Positions 13,233 through 25,434 of a DNA stretch of 64,000 nucleotides are shown here, piece by piece. Position 1 is the stretch's first letter; the number at the start of each line of letters is the position of its first letter. Position numbers and translations under genes: made by a program. The DNA comes from Malania oleifera (lineage: Eukaryota > Streptophyta > Magnoliopsida > Santalales > Ximeniaceae), in NCBI RefSeq assembly GCF_029873635.1, contig NC_080423.1:96991025-97055024 (forward strand), read 5' to 3'. The notes below the pieces were generated by a model that saw only the letters and a list, made by a program, of their open reading frames with translations, ran no database searches and was not told where the DNA came from.

Positions 13233-13482
13233 TAAAATTTCATCCTCGAAATTGCTATTCATCACCATTTCATCCTTATAGAAAACATCTTAATTTTATA
13301 ATTACCCTCACTTATGGTGGAGGAATATCGTGGTTATAGAAAATGGATTCTAGGAGATTACAATCACGTACAACAAAAGAAAACTCCCCCTAAAACCATC
13401 CATCATCAAAATCTTAACACTACCTATCGTATACTATACAAATCAAAATACATATCTCATTATTTACTTCCTTTTTCTCAAT

Positions 13483-14037
13483 TTAACCCTGGGATCCATC
13501 GAACAGGTGTGGGTATTTTTGGTGCATCGGTTCCTCTAATTCCCAGGAAGCTTCCTCTACTGTATGATTGCGGCATAACACTTTTATCAGTGGAACCCTA
13601 TTTGTACGTAGCTCTTGTTCATTCCAATCTAAAATATGCACTGACATCTCTTGATAAGATAAGGTATCATCGAGCTCCAGTGCCTTATAACTATTCATAT
13701 GGGAGGGGTCTGGGATGTATTTTCTCAACATGGAGACTTGAAATACGTCATGGATTCTAGTCAAAACCAGTGGTAACGCCAACCTGTAGGCAACTGGACC
13801 CACTTTTTTAAGAATCTCGAATGGTCCAATATACCTAGGGCTCAGTTTACCCTTCACCCTAAATCTCATAACTCCTTTCAGCGGTGCCACCTTCAGAAAT
13901 ACATTATCCCCTGCATCAAACTCTAACTCTCGTCGCCGAGTATCTGCATAGCTCTTCTGCCGATCCTGTGTTGTTCTGTTCTTGTCTCTGATGAGTATGA
14001 CTTTATCATGAGTCTGTTGTATCAACTCTGGCCCCAA
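13483..14037 (-). pseudogene. Element B integrase C-terminus with chromodomain
   Basis: 184 open codons: integrase C-terminal domain (KLSPRYIGPFEILKKVGP, then HDVFQVSMLRKYIPDPSH) followed by a chromodomain (VPLIKVLCRNHTVEEASWEL, ending MHQKYPHLF). This is the best-preserved chromodomain in the window and the main reason for the Tekay/Del assignment. Tekay chromodomains bind chromatin and bias insertion to heterochromatin. The upstream integrase core is broken, so no functional protein results. Confidence 0.85.
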
Positions 14038-15220
14038 AATCTATCTTTATCCAATCTCATCCCAATATAACGGGGATCGACACCTCCTCCCATATAACAC
14101 TTCATATGGTGCCATCCCAATGCTGGTCTGGTAGCTTTTATTATAAGGAAACACGATCAGTAGCATGAACTATATCCAATTGCCTTCAAAGTCTAGCACA
14201 CATGCTGGTAGCATATTCTCCAGTATCTATATCATCCTCTCCGTATGCCCATCTGTCTGAGGATGAAATGCTATGCTGATCGACAACTAAGAACCCATAG
14301 CTCCTTGTAAACTCCTTCAAAAACAATATGTGAACCATGGGTCTTGGTCCGATACGATGGACACTGGCACACCATGGAGTCTAACTATTTCCTAAATGTA
14401 CAACTCTGCCAGTCTGCTCAAGGAGTAGTTACTCTGATAGGCAGGAAATGGGCAGTCTTCGTCAGTCGATCCATGACTAACCAAATGGTGTCTTGTCCAT
14501 CTAATGTTGGCGGTAATTCTGTGACAAAATCCATAGCTATATGTTTCCATTTCCACTCAGGAATGTAGAGTGACTGCAGTGATCCCGTTGGTCTTTGATG
14601 CTCAACTTTCACTTGTTAGCATGTCAAACACTGCGTTACAAACTTGGTGATCTTGCTCCACCAAAAAGACTCGCGGAGATCCCTATACATTTTAGTGCTA
14701 CTAGGATGTACAGTATATAGGGATCAGTGCGCTTCCTCTAGAATGACTTTCTTAATCTTAGGGTCGGCAGGTACACACAGTCTGATACGGAACCTCAAGG
14801 CTTCATCATCCGAGATACTGAAATCTTCCTCCTAACCATCCTGTACTTTTCCCATGAGCTCTACTAACTCTGCATCACTCCTCTAAGCCGCTTTAATTCT
14901 TCCCTGTAGGGTCGGCTGCAATATCAGATTAGCAATAAATTCCTGATGATCGCCCTTTATAAGTTCCACACTGAGCCTTTCTAAATCCATCTAGATTGGA
15001 TTCTATATCACCTCTGCAGATACTGATGCTCCCACTGATTTCCGGCACAAAGCATCAGCTACCACATTAACTTTTCTTGGGTGGTAATTGATGGTGCAGT
15101 CATAATCTTTTATCAGCTCCAACCATCTCCTCTGCCTCATATTTAGTTCTTTCTATATCAAGAAGAACTTTAGGCTCTTGTGATTAGTAAAAATCTCACA
15201 CCTACCCCCATACAGATTAT
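14038..15220 (-). pseudogene. Element B integrase core and RNase H remnants
   Basis: Minus-strand translation matches element A at 4870-5970 but with many stops. The longest piece, 14418-14612, contains IAMDFVTELPPTLDG and [12 protein letters not shown] of the integrase core. Zinc-finger sequence lies around 14570-14740 and RNase H C-terminal sequence from about 14980. Homology stops abruptly at about 15220, where copia element H begins. Confidence 0.8.
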
Positions 15221-15613
15221 GAAATACAATCTTTTGTAAAACTTATTATGCATGATAAATGCAAAGTTTCTCTTTTGAGTCTTCACTAGATCTATATTTT
15301 TGCTTATAGTTTCTCATTGCCTTAGTATTTATATGTTTTTGATGATATCTTACTCTTTTTGATTGATGTCAAAATGGGGAAAAATTTTGGGCAAAAATTG
15401 AGCATAATACTGCATACTTAAGTTGATATATTGGTATTTGATCTTGAATGATGTGATTTTGATATATGAGCATGATAATGATATTGAAATTAATATTCAA
15501 CTTGATCTTGATATTGCAAATATTGTTAAGTTGATGCTTATTGTAAGGAGAAGTCTTTTTAAGACTAACTCAATTTTTTACTCCTTATTTGTCATTATCA
15601 AAAAGGGGGAGAT
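15221..15613 (+). mobile_element. Copia element H, 3' internal end
   Basis: Non-coding AT-rich tail that leads to the purine tract AAAAAGGGGGAGAT at about 15600-15613 and then to an LTR start. This matches the usual 3' end of SIRE-like copia elements (inference). The 5' part of H is absent and the left junction lies inside the RNase H sequence of B. Confidence 0.65.
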
Positions 15614-18414
15614 TGTTGGCCTTACAAGGCTTAACATCTTGTTTTGATGATAACAAATCAGAAGAACTTAACATATTTGGTTAAGTGATGATGTGACAAG
15701 ACTCAAGAAAGAGAATATAAGGTCAAGTGCTCACAAAGATCAATGAAAGCTTATACTCCAAGGAAAGATGATCAAATGAAGCTTAAAGAATATTAAGGCA
15801 TGGATTCAAAGATGATCAAATGAAGTTTAAAGGGCATGGATTCAAAAATGATCAAATGAAACTTAAAAAGCATGAATTCAAAGATGATCTAATAAAGCTT
15901 GAAGATCATGAGAGCATGAATGAGAACTTGCTAAAGTATATTGAAGCTTGAAGACAAGATGGAGTCAAAGCAAAAATATCATGGAAGACTTCAAAGCTTA
16001 GAGTTGTAGGTTTTAAAAAATATGATGTAAGTACTTCACGTTTTTAAATATCTTATGGAAATATGTTGAAAGTGATTTTAGGGGTAATTATGGATTTAGA
16101 GATCTTATTTCAAAACACCAGAAAATGTTTTATAAGAAATCAAAGCAAGAGAGCAAAAAGGATTTTTGAAAACTAAAATGAAAAATCTGAATTTGGTTTG
16201 CCCAGACGACTGAGATGCACCCTCAGAAGACTGAAGATGTACCTCAGAAGACTAAAGTTCTACTTCAATCTACTGAAGAATTTCTTTGGAAGACTGAAGA
16301 ATTAGTTTAGTTTATGAAAGATTTTTCTAAAGGAATACAGAAGAGGCAGTACACCCTCAAAAGACTAAACCCTCAGTTCAGTCGTCTGCTCTGAGACTTC
16401 AGAAGACTGAACCCTCAGTTCAGTCTTTTGACCCTGTGTCCAGTTCAAATTTTTTAGTGTGTTAAGGAACATCAGAAGACTGAACCCAATACTTCAGTCG
16501 TCTAAACACTTTTGACAGTTAGAAATTTTAAATGTTTTACATTTCAAATAAATGTTTCTTGTGCCTCAAAATTTATGAAAACTTGGGAGATACTCCAAGT
16601 AATCTTGGGGACCACGGAATTACTTTTCTAAGCCTATAAATACGTGGTTTTGCAAATCAAATTAAACCAAGAATTGAAAAATTAGTTTCAAAGTTGAAAG
16701 CATTCTTGCTCTTTCAAAGCTCTCTCTTGCTCACTTATTGCAAAATCTAATTTACTGAGAATACTGAAGTGTTGATCCATCCTACTCTGATTTCTACTGC
16801 TGATACTCATCTAGAGAACGATATTGGTGAAATATTACAAGAGTTTCAATCTTATTTCAATTTGATATTTGAATATTGAAGAATCTAGTATTTGAAATTG
16901 TACTAATCTGCTCTATGTGAGAGTATTCTTTTACGCAGAAAGTATTTCTTGTTTCTTGTAATTCTTGGATGATTCCAGGTTGTTGGATCGTTGACCGAGC
17001 ATGGGGTATCGCTTGGAGAGGCATTACTCTAGCCTATTAAAGGAGTGAACTAGCGTGGGGTATGCTCTAGCCTATTGAAGGAGTGTTTGAGCATAGGGTA
17101 TCACTTGTAATGGTTTGTTCCGCCCGGAAAGGAATGGTATAGTGGAATCCTTAGGTGGTCTTTGCCTAAGGCGAGGACATAGGTTGGGGATAAGTCGAAA
17201 CTCGTAAAAAATGTGGTTTCACTCTCCTTCCTTACTCTCTTTAAATTCCAACATATATTAACTGCAAGGTTGAATTTAATTTTTGATTATATACACTGCG
17301 TGTAACGCCCCGAACCCTTAAACCTGGGTCTGGTGCATTATACTTGATCATATCCTCATAAATCATATTCCATAACATACGCAGAGGAAAACATGATCAT
17401 AATCTCCATATAACATAATACCAAAGTTTACTAATTCTAACTACCAACCATAATAAATTAATCATCCAATAGTATTCAATTATATACATGTCTCCAAAAC
17501 ATTATCCACTAATACCAGTATGTTTCATAACTATCCTTTCATAACTGAGTTAAAACATAAAGATATAAAACATAAAATATACATATCAGAATTAACATAA
17601 AAATATACCCTTTTTCTTATATCTTTCAAAAATGTTATAAAATCTCGAGCTCTCAAAGCTCGATCCTGAGAAATCCTGAAAAAAATGAATTCATATTCGG
17701 GTATATTTCAGTAAGGGAAGAAACAATATATTAAACTCAATATGTGGCCATCATGAGATTATACATATCATTTTATAATATTTACAAATCATTAACATAA
17801 TTTCCTGAAACCATTCCCTGTTCCTAATCAAACACATGCAAATGTTTAACCCACAAGATTTCCCAAGGATAGGGGTGATTACCCGCCCATACAAGTAGCA
17901 CCCCTCTACTCTGATACTTAGGCAACCCAAAGGTTGCAGTTAAAGCATACAAGGACACTCACCTTACTCAGTAAGTCCTCAAGTGATAAATTAATCTTAA
18001 ACTCACACCGTTCAACAATAGCTTATCGGCAAAGGACCTAAGGATAGAGAAATCTACCTGCCCATACAAGTAGGTTCCCTCTGCCCTAGTACATTATGCG
18101 GATACTGCCACATCTGTAGCTACCAGTGTACCCGCCTTACTCAGCAAGCCCTCAGGCGAAAGGTACGCCTCGCCCAATCGTAACATGTTCTACGTACATA
18201 CATACTTCTAATATCATAATACATTATTCTTTTCTGTCATTATACATTCATACATATTCATTCCTGTTCATAACTTAACTTTGCATTCGTTTCACTTTAA
18301 GTGACTCTTTCCCATTTACATCATTTACCTTTGTCATTTCATTTCATTGCCTTTGCATCATCATTTCATTGCATAACATTTCATTTCATTACTTCGTACT
18401 AGAGCTGGTCTTTA

Positions 18415-18540
18415 GCTATCATCAGTTAGTCTACGTAGAAAAGTGTTAGATCTGCTAACACAGCTCCTTTTAGCTGTCATCAGTTAGTCTACACAAAAGT
18501 GTGCTAGATCTGCTAACATGGCTGTCTTTTAGTTATCTTA
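18415..18540. repeat. Tandem duplication inside solo LTR D
   Basis: Two adjacent copies of about 65 bp share ATCAGTTAGTCTAC and TAGATCTGCTAACA. It is a local duplication private to this LTR family here. Confidence 0.75.
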
Positions 18541-19589
18541 CATTTATATGATTGCATTTAACATACACAGGCAACATTGTCCATATCATATTTTATTATC
18601 ACTATTTTACTTACTTAACCTGCATCTCTTACATTTAACATATATTTGCATAGATTCTCATGCCATACAATTTAACAGTAAAATTCATATATTGCCAGTG
18701 AAATAAGCCAACAAACATTTAATGTTTATATACTAAAAATACCTTTCATGCCTTACATAAATATTCTGAAAATATTTTTCCACTTTCATCAGTTCATTTT
18801 CGCATATACATATCTAATAAACAACCCTAAACTCGAAAAAATATAACTTAAACAGTTGACATTTTACCCATACCAAAACATATACACGTATATATAACAC
18901 AATTTATTTTTCCATTAAATTCATAAAAATTCTGATTTAATATATATTTTTCCCCTTACCTGGTTTCTTGAATTACGCCAACAGGGACTCTGAAAAATAC
19001 CTGCGGCGCTCACCCGGACCCTGAAATTAAATTCCTAGTTTCAATAAATTATTCCTAAATAAAATATTAATTTAATACTTCATAGGCTTTTAAATACCCA
19101 ATAAATAATTATCTCCTTAAATTTAACCAAATTCTCAAATCTCACTCTCGCTTTGGAGTAGGACCTAGAAAATCCCAATTGGAAAATTACCTACGTCAAA
19201 ATGACGATAATGACGACTAGGACCCCGTGGTCGTGTCCGTTCGTCGATTTAACCACATATTAACGTCGAAGTTAAGAAAATGGAGAAAAATTACCTTTCC
19301 CTAGGAGCAGTGCTTAAGCCGTTCCCATGAAAAATCTGCTCCAGTAGAAATGTCAGCAGCGGAACTAGGATTCCCACGGCACCTTCCGTTTCCCGATTCG
19401 TTGCAAACTCGCCGGGTAATTGAGAGAAGAAGAGAGACGGAGATGAAGGTGGCTGGCGCGCTCGCAGGAAATATTTTCAGAAGGGGGGGGGGGGCGTGTA
19501 GCTCTGACTCTTCTCTTTCTTCTTTCTTCTTCCTATTTCTTTCTTCTTTCTTTCTTCTCTTCTTATCTCTTCGGTCAGATTCTTAACTT

Positions 19590-19654
<65 letters not shown>

Positions 19655-19655
19655 T
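19590..19655. repeat. (AT)n microsatellite
   Basis: Nearly pure AT dinucleotide near the right end of solo LTR D, with one interruption at 19621. Confidence 0.9.
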
Positions 19656-20383
19656 TAATTATTATTATTTTTAAATCCAATACAATAATATTTAATTTAA
19701 CAACTAGATATTTAATTATTTAATTTATCTTAAAATAATTTAATTTCTTTAATTTTAATTTAAATTTTTTTCTTTTCCCACGTCATTCCTTTTATTTATT
19801 TATCTGTTATTTATTTATTTATTTTTTTAAATTATTTTAATCTTTTTAAATTTTTCGGGTCTTTACACTGCGTGGATTGGATACTAAATAAACCAAAGAT
19901 TAATTTGATTTTAGAATTTGCGAAAACTGAAAGGAAGTACGTTGGTTGATCAATACAAATTGCAGAAACCATAAGGGAGTACGTTGATTTGTTAACACCC
20001 AAGACTCATTAACTGAAAGTTTATTTAATGTCCAAGTTCTTGGAAGGAGTGTTGGATTTCATATTGTGAATCATACTGAGAAATCAATTTCATTCAATAC
20101 AGGGCTTGAAACAAACTCATATATTCACAGGGCTATAAAAGTTGAAACTTGTTAAAAACTTACCATATCTTAATTGGGTATTGTATGGTTGATTACTTTA
20201 ATTGAAGATTGGTTGGTTGAATATTTAAGTTGTGTTTACTTGTGGTGTGTTAAGTTTTGGTTTATGGATTGATTAAGTGATTAATAAGCTTTGCTGTGTG
20301 TTTGTTAAAGTAACAATTGGTTAAGAATTCTTGAAAAGAATTAAAAGAAATTTTTAATAACCCAATTCACCCCCCTCTTGGGA

Positions 20384-20932
20384 TTACACCTCAACTTTTA
20401 GTTCCTGCAATTGTTCCTTCAATTCTTTCAATTTCGCCGATGTCATTCTATATGGTGCTTTTGAAATCGACACTGTCCCAGAAACTAAATCAATAGCAAA
20501 CTCTACCTCTCGATCAGGACGTAGTCCTGAAAACTCCTCGGAAAAAACATCAGGAAAATCCCTCACTATCGGGTTATCCTCTATCCTCATCTCTCCTTCT
20601 GATATCTCCTTCACACAAGCCAAATATCCCTGATAGCCTTCTAGCAACAACCTCCTCGCCTGAATGACGGATAACAATTGTGGTGGGGTGCGCACACATG
20701 ACCCCACAAATATGTACTCTTGTCTTCCTAGAGGTCTGAATACTACATCTCTCTGATAATAATCAATACTGACATAGTGGGTAGCTAGCCAGTCCATCCC
20801 CAGAATTACTTCGAACCCATGCATAACTAAAACCACCAAGTTAACTGATAAAGACCTCCCCTGAATACCAACTAGACAGTTCTTGAGTACCTTCTTACAT
20901 ATCCCTATAGCTGTTGGCGTAGCCACTGACAA
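20384..20932 (-). pseudogene. Element B protease end and start of RT
   Basis: Open frame of 182 codons: protease C-part (VILGMDWLATHY), linker and RT N-terminus up to [14 protein letters not shown]. It stops where homology ends at about 20389; the last codons read into copia H. The RT fingers and palm and the first part of RNase H (equivalent to about 5970-6943 in element A) are gone. A tandem-like comparison with A makes the loss clear. Confidence 0.83.
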
Positions 20933-20949
20933 ACTAACATCCAGCTATT

Positions 20950-22124
20950 GAGTTTCTAACCCACACAACTTGACAAATTCCTTGGTGATAAAAGAATGAA
21001 TCACCCTTGAATCAAACAAAGCAGTAGTTTTATATGAAAGTATTAAAATAGTACCTGTCACGACATCTCTTGTTGCCTTCGCATCTCCTGGTGTCAATGT
21101 ATAAACTCGTGTCAAGGCAGTATTCCTCTGTTGTCCGCCTTGGGGTGCCTAATGACCTCCTTTGTATGGTCTAAGAACAGGCATGATAGCTGGCGGTGCT
21201 CGGCAGTCTCTCGCCATATGCCCAGGCTGATGACATCAATAACAAACAATCTCCTTGATCTGACACTCTGCCAAGTGTCCCTTGTAGCATATGAGACAAA
21301 GAGGGGGCATCTGTCTACCCTGTACTGCCTGATCTCCCACTCCCTGTCTCCGTCCTCCTATGTTATCCTATATCCTCCGAGGCCCTTAGCTGAACCCTGC
21401 CTGAAAATCTAGAGGCATGGGCCTCTTTCCCTGGTTCTGTGTTGCAGCGCCTCTCTACAGGTTATTCTCAATCACTGCAGCTTTATCCACCATCTTTGCA
21501 AAAGTCTGGGCCCGGAAGCATATAACCTACTCAAAACAAAACCTGTCTCAGGCTCTCATCGAACTTCCTCGCCTTATTTTCCTCATTCGACACCAAATAT
21601 GGGGCAAACCAGGATAGCTCGATAAATATGGTTGCATACTGCTGTACCATTATCTGGCCCTACGTCAAGTGCAAAAACTCTACTGCCTTTGCACTTCTAA
21701 CAATAGTGGGGAAGTATTGCTCGAAAAATAATTCCCTGAATCGGCTCCACATCACCACTACATGGTCAGGTTTCTACTCCTCTAGTAGTCTCACTGATCT
21801 CCACCAACATTTTGCTTCCCTAGTCAATTTAAATGTTGCAAACAACACCTTTTGCTCATCTATACATGAGAGAACTGCCAACATGTCTTCTATATCCTAG
21901 ACCTAGTTTTTAGCCACGAGTGGGTCAGCTCCTTCGGAGAATAACAAGGGTCTTATATGCGTGAATTGCTCAATCGTGCAGCTCTGCTCTTCTGAATCTC
22001 TAGCCATCTCCGCCATCACCTGCTGGGCGATGCTACATAGTACTGCATCAAGGTCTCCGCCACCCATACTGGAAGGCCCTGCATCATCACCTCCAGTATG
22101 TGCACTACTACTTTCGAGATCCAT
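20950..22124 (-). pseudogene. Element B gag, zinc knuckle and protease N-part, degraded
   Basis: Gag opens with ATG at 22124 ([16 protein letters not shown], then [19 protein letters not shown]) and stops after 73 codons. Further minus-strand homology to gag of element A (around 21890-21430), to the knuckle (21330-21180) and to the protease start (21050-20960) is visible but split by several stops and frameshifts. It keeps the initiator that element A has lost. Confidence 0.8.
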
Positions 22125-22510
22125 CCTGAAAATGGTATAAAATAATCTAAAAACTCTATCATCTCAACATCACTAATATACTCAACAAACTAAACTCATA
22201 AAAATATTCCTTTACAATCATCCATCTCCAATATCCTCAATCCTAATTTAAGGTTTAGTCCTACCACTCAGAAATAAGAACTAACGATAGTATCCATGGT
22301 TTTCTTGAAATTGTCACCCTAGGAAAATCACAGAAACAACCACGAAACTCCTGCCTACAGGTTGCAAGATAGAACCCTAAATTCCCAATCTCATCCTCTA
22401 ACAATCACTAACTTATATCTCAATCTACCCATTTCTTATTCTCCTCACAATCCATTCATATACTATTGTATTATATTCCGCTGTTCACTAAAGTCTGCAG
22501 AACCTAGCAA

Positions 22511-22529
22511 CTAGGCTCTGATACCAAAC
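22511..22529 (-). promoter_or_regulatory. Primer-binding site of element B
   Basis: The minus strand reads TTTGGTATCAGAGCCTAG next to the 5' LTR. TGGTATCAGAGC is the exact complement expected for initiator Met tRNA. Confidence 0.9.
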
Positions 22530-24740
22530 TGTGATGCCCTGATTTTCATACCATTTTTTTTCAATAAATAATAAATCAATAATACTCAAACATCGGCCAC
22601 GTCAGAATCTTTGATACCATAGCAACATAATTCGACCCGAAGTGGGATACCGGGTAAACAATCATATTTATATAAACAACCCTATCAGCGGAAGACAATA
22701 TATACAAATAATCCAGAATACAAATAACCAAAGTACTAAACATTCATATTCATATATATATATATATATACACACATTCATATCTAACACATCCCCAAAA
22801 ACCAACCAAAACTCTAGGGGAACATACGTCCCTAGTTCAAAACACTCACCCTGACTATCAGGGTGCCAACTCCCCTCTATCTCGAAGTTCTATTTGCTGG
22901 TCTATCATGGATCCCTGAAATATTTAGATATTTAGGTGAGACACATCTCAGTAAGACGGAATAAATTATTTACAGTGTATGGTAGTATGAGTTTTATCAT
23001 ATCATAATATATATTCATTTCAGTGATAATACCATTTGAGAAAAATATACCATTTATTCTCATAATCATATAGAAGTAAAACACAAGCTTTTAAAAGCTT
23101 TAATTCCATTTTTCAACTCATTCACATGCAACCCATGTTTATCAGCGAAAGCTCCCGAGGATAGGGGAGATTACACAGCCATACATGTAGCTCCCCTCTA
23201 CTTTGATATCGTTTGTAACCTTGCCCGATTAACTCAAGTACAACTACAACTGATACTTATCAAAGCACTCACCTTACTCAGTAAGCCCTCGGGCGGATGG
23301 TTTTACTTTGCCTTATTTATTTATATTATTATACTCATACTCTTTCTTTTCTCTTTCATTTCCATTTCATCATCTAGCACATAAGTGTCCTTGCTAACCA
23401 ATACATCCGCATCTATAACTCATGACTGCCTTGAGGATATTCTCTGCACACCATGGTTCCCCCCATGGTTGAGGTTGTGTAACCTAAAGGCTGGATATAA
23501 CCGCGGTTGGTCTACCTAGTTAGATCAAAATAGGAAATCCATCCATGCGTCTATAGTACGATTGGCCTACCATAACCCTGGTCCAGACCCAAGGGGTAAA
23601 ACTACCCTTCTCACTGGCTCAATTGATTGTCTACACCACAGTCACCATGAGACCGTATGGTTGCACTAAGACCTTACTAGCAATGGGACCGTGCTCAATA
23701 TGAACAATCGTCTATCAGGGTTCTCATTTCCACATTTCATCATTCACATTTCACATTCACATTTTAGTATTCATATTGCAGCATTCACATTGCAATATTC
23801 ACATTTTCATATTCTCATTTCAGTATTCACATTGCAGTATTCTCATTGCAATATTCACTTTTCCAGTATTCACATCTCAGTATTCACATTGCAGAATTCT
23901 CATTGCAATTTTCACATTTCTAGTATTCACATTTCAACATTCACATTACAGTATTCACATTTTCATATTCATATTCCAGTATTCACATTTCAACATTCAC
24001 ATTCCAATATTCACATTTTCAGTATTCATATCTCATCTCATAATGTTATATATTACATTTCATGTATTTTAACATTTTTAATAAAACAATTTAGTATTCC
24101 ACTTTTCAACATTTTCCATGTTTCCAATCTCATATTATCCAAGTTCAGTATATAAAACATAACTGGTTTCCATTATCTTCATTTTTGCATAAAGCCTTTC
24201 AATAAATATATATATCATAGGCTTATTATTCTTAGTGCAAAACACACACCCAATTTCAAACACATTTCCAGAACAAATCATATGCCACACAATTTTATTT
24301 GATATTCATATCATAATAATATCAAGCAAAATACAATACTCACATTTTCATGCATTAATTCAACCAATATTCTCAAAATAATTGTTATAATTTATTTCCC
24401 TTACGTGGCTTACTAAGAGGTTCGTTAAAAGCTCAAATCCTATGCTTGCGGTGTCCGAAGCTCAAAATCCTAAAAATCACATTTTTCCTAGAATAATCAA
24501 CTCATATCCCAGAATAATTCTTATTTAACACCTCCTAGGTTTCGAATACTCTAAATAGCCCACAAAACCCTAAAATAACTTATTTACCCTATTTTTGGGA
24601 TGGTGCCCCAGAACTACAAATTGAAAATATGCTCCGGTTAAGTTGTAGAGAATCTCCCCACAAACCTCGTGGCGGTTCCCGATCGTTATTGCGAGTTATA
24701 ACGAAGCTGAAATCTAAAAGAGAGAGAGAGGGAAAGCCAT

Positions 24741-24828
<88 letters not shown>

Positions 24829-25154
24829 ATCACGCTAAAAAATGAGGGTTTCTCTATTTATAGGCCGGCTTTCGTCGAAGAGTTCAAATGATTCATTGAC
24901 GAACCCATGAAGGCACTTCGTCGACGAGGAGGTTGGTTCGCTGATGAACCTAAAATTTCCTGAAATTCTCGGACTCTTGGTATCTTCTCGTCGACGAGAC
25001 ATGTGTACTTTGTTGACAAAACCTATAGGGACATTCGTCGACGAAGACTCTGGGTTCGTTGACGAATCCCTGCTGATCCCCCTTTTTCCTTTTCACTTCT
25101 CTTTCATTCCTCTTCTTTATTACTTTCATTAATTTAATTTTTCGGGTATCTACA
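22530..25154 (-). repeat. 5' LTR of element B, complete
   Basis: 2625 bp from TGTGATGCCC to TATCTACA. It contains the inverted repeat AGGGGAG/CTCCCCT (23163-23197), CTTACTCAGTAAG (about 23273), a 14-15-bp repeat tract (about 23740-24035), a long GA tract (about 24747-24822), a TATA box and a CGTCGACGA cluster (24869-25070). Open frames over the ATTCACATT tract are repeat artefacts. Confidence 0.9.
24854..24864 (-). promoter_or_regulatory. Putative TATA box of the element B LTR promoter
   Basis: The minus strand reads CCTATAAATAG. The same box is at 12939-12949 in the other LTR. Downstream on the minus strand lies a long CT-rich tract, a plausible 5' leader. Upstream lies the CGTCGACGA cluster. 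The promoter role is inferred. Confidence 0.6.
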
Positions 25155-25434
25155 ACATCAAATAGAAAGCCATCCATATGCATTTTGTAAAAATCATGAC
25201 ATGAGTAAAGTTAGGATGTGTCCTCATATCATGCACCATCATGTTCATATCATACAAGTTTTCCTGTATAAATTTTATAAATAGTGTTCATTCTAATTCT
25301 TATCCATTCAATTCATTTGTCTTCCATAAATTGGAATGGTTGGCATTTTACTTTGGGTATGGGACATCAGTTCCTTAATCCAAGTAGTTCCTTCCAAGTT
25401 GTTCTGACTATCTCGTTACTTCGAGTAGTCACAT

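Larger units (their letters stand above)
17301..19867 (-). mobile_element. Tekay-related solo LTR D
   Basis: 2567 bp from TGTAACGCCCCG to GGGTCTTTACA, flanked by a perfect 5-bp duplication CTGCG (17296-17300 and 19868-19872) inside the LTR of H. No internal region remains, so it is a solo LTR made by recombination between two LTRs. It shares with the A, B and C LTRs the terminal sequence, CTTACTCAGTAAG and the inverted repeat (AGGGGTG/CACCCCT, 17871-17905). The minus orientation is inferred from this shared layout. Confidence 0.88.
15614..20388 (+). repeat. 3' LTR of copia element H, split by solo LTR D
   Basis: Starts TGTTGGCC just after the polypurine tract and ends GGGATTACA after the CAATTCACCCCCCTCTTGG block typical of copia LTRs. 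The LTR proper is 15614-17300 plus 19873-20388 (about 2.2 kb). It contains repeated CAGAAGACTGAA/CAGTCGTCT motifs at about 16200-16510, followed by a TATA box CCTATAAATACG at 16633-16644. Element B sequence resumes at 20389. Confidence 0.75.
419..25154 (-). mobile_element. Ty3/gypsy Tekay-type retrotransposon B, nested and degraded
   Basis: The whole insertion runs from the left LTR (419-1412 plus 11825-13218) to the right LTR (22530-25154). All coding remnants read on the minus strand, so the right LTR is the 5' LTR. Gag and protease remnants (20384-22124), integrase and a chromodomain (13483-14037) and an initiator-Met primer-binding site next to the right LTR identify a chromovirus; long LTRs (about 2.6 kb) and the chromodomain sequence suggest the Tekay/Del clade. 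Most of the reverse transcriptase is missing and is replaced by copia element H (15221-20388). Element A sits inside the left LTR. The element is dead. Confidence 0.85.

Noticed and set aside
23691..24155. 154-codon plus-strand frame rich in His, Ile and Ser
   Set aside because: Lies fully inside the ATTCACATT repeat tract of the element B LTR. Similar frames in all three phases show low complexity, not coding.
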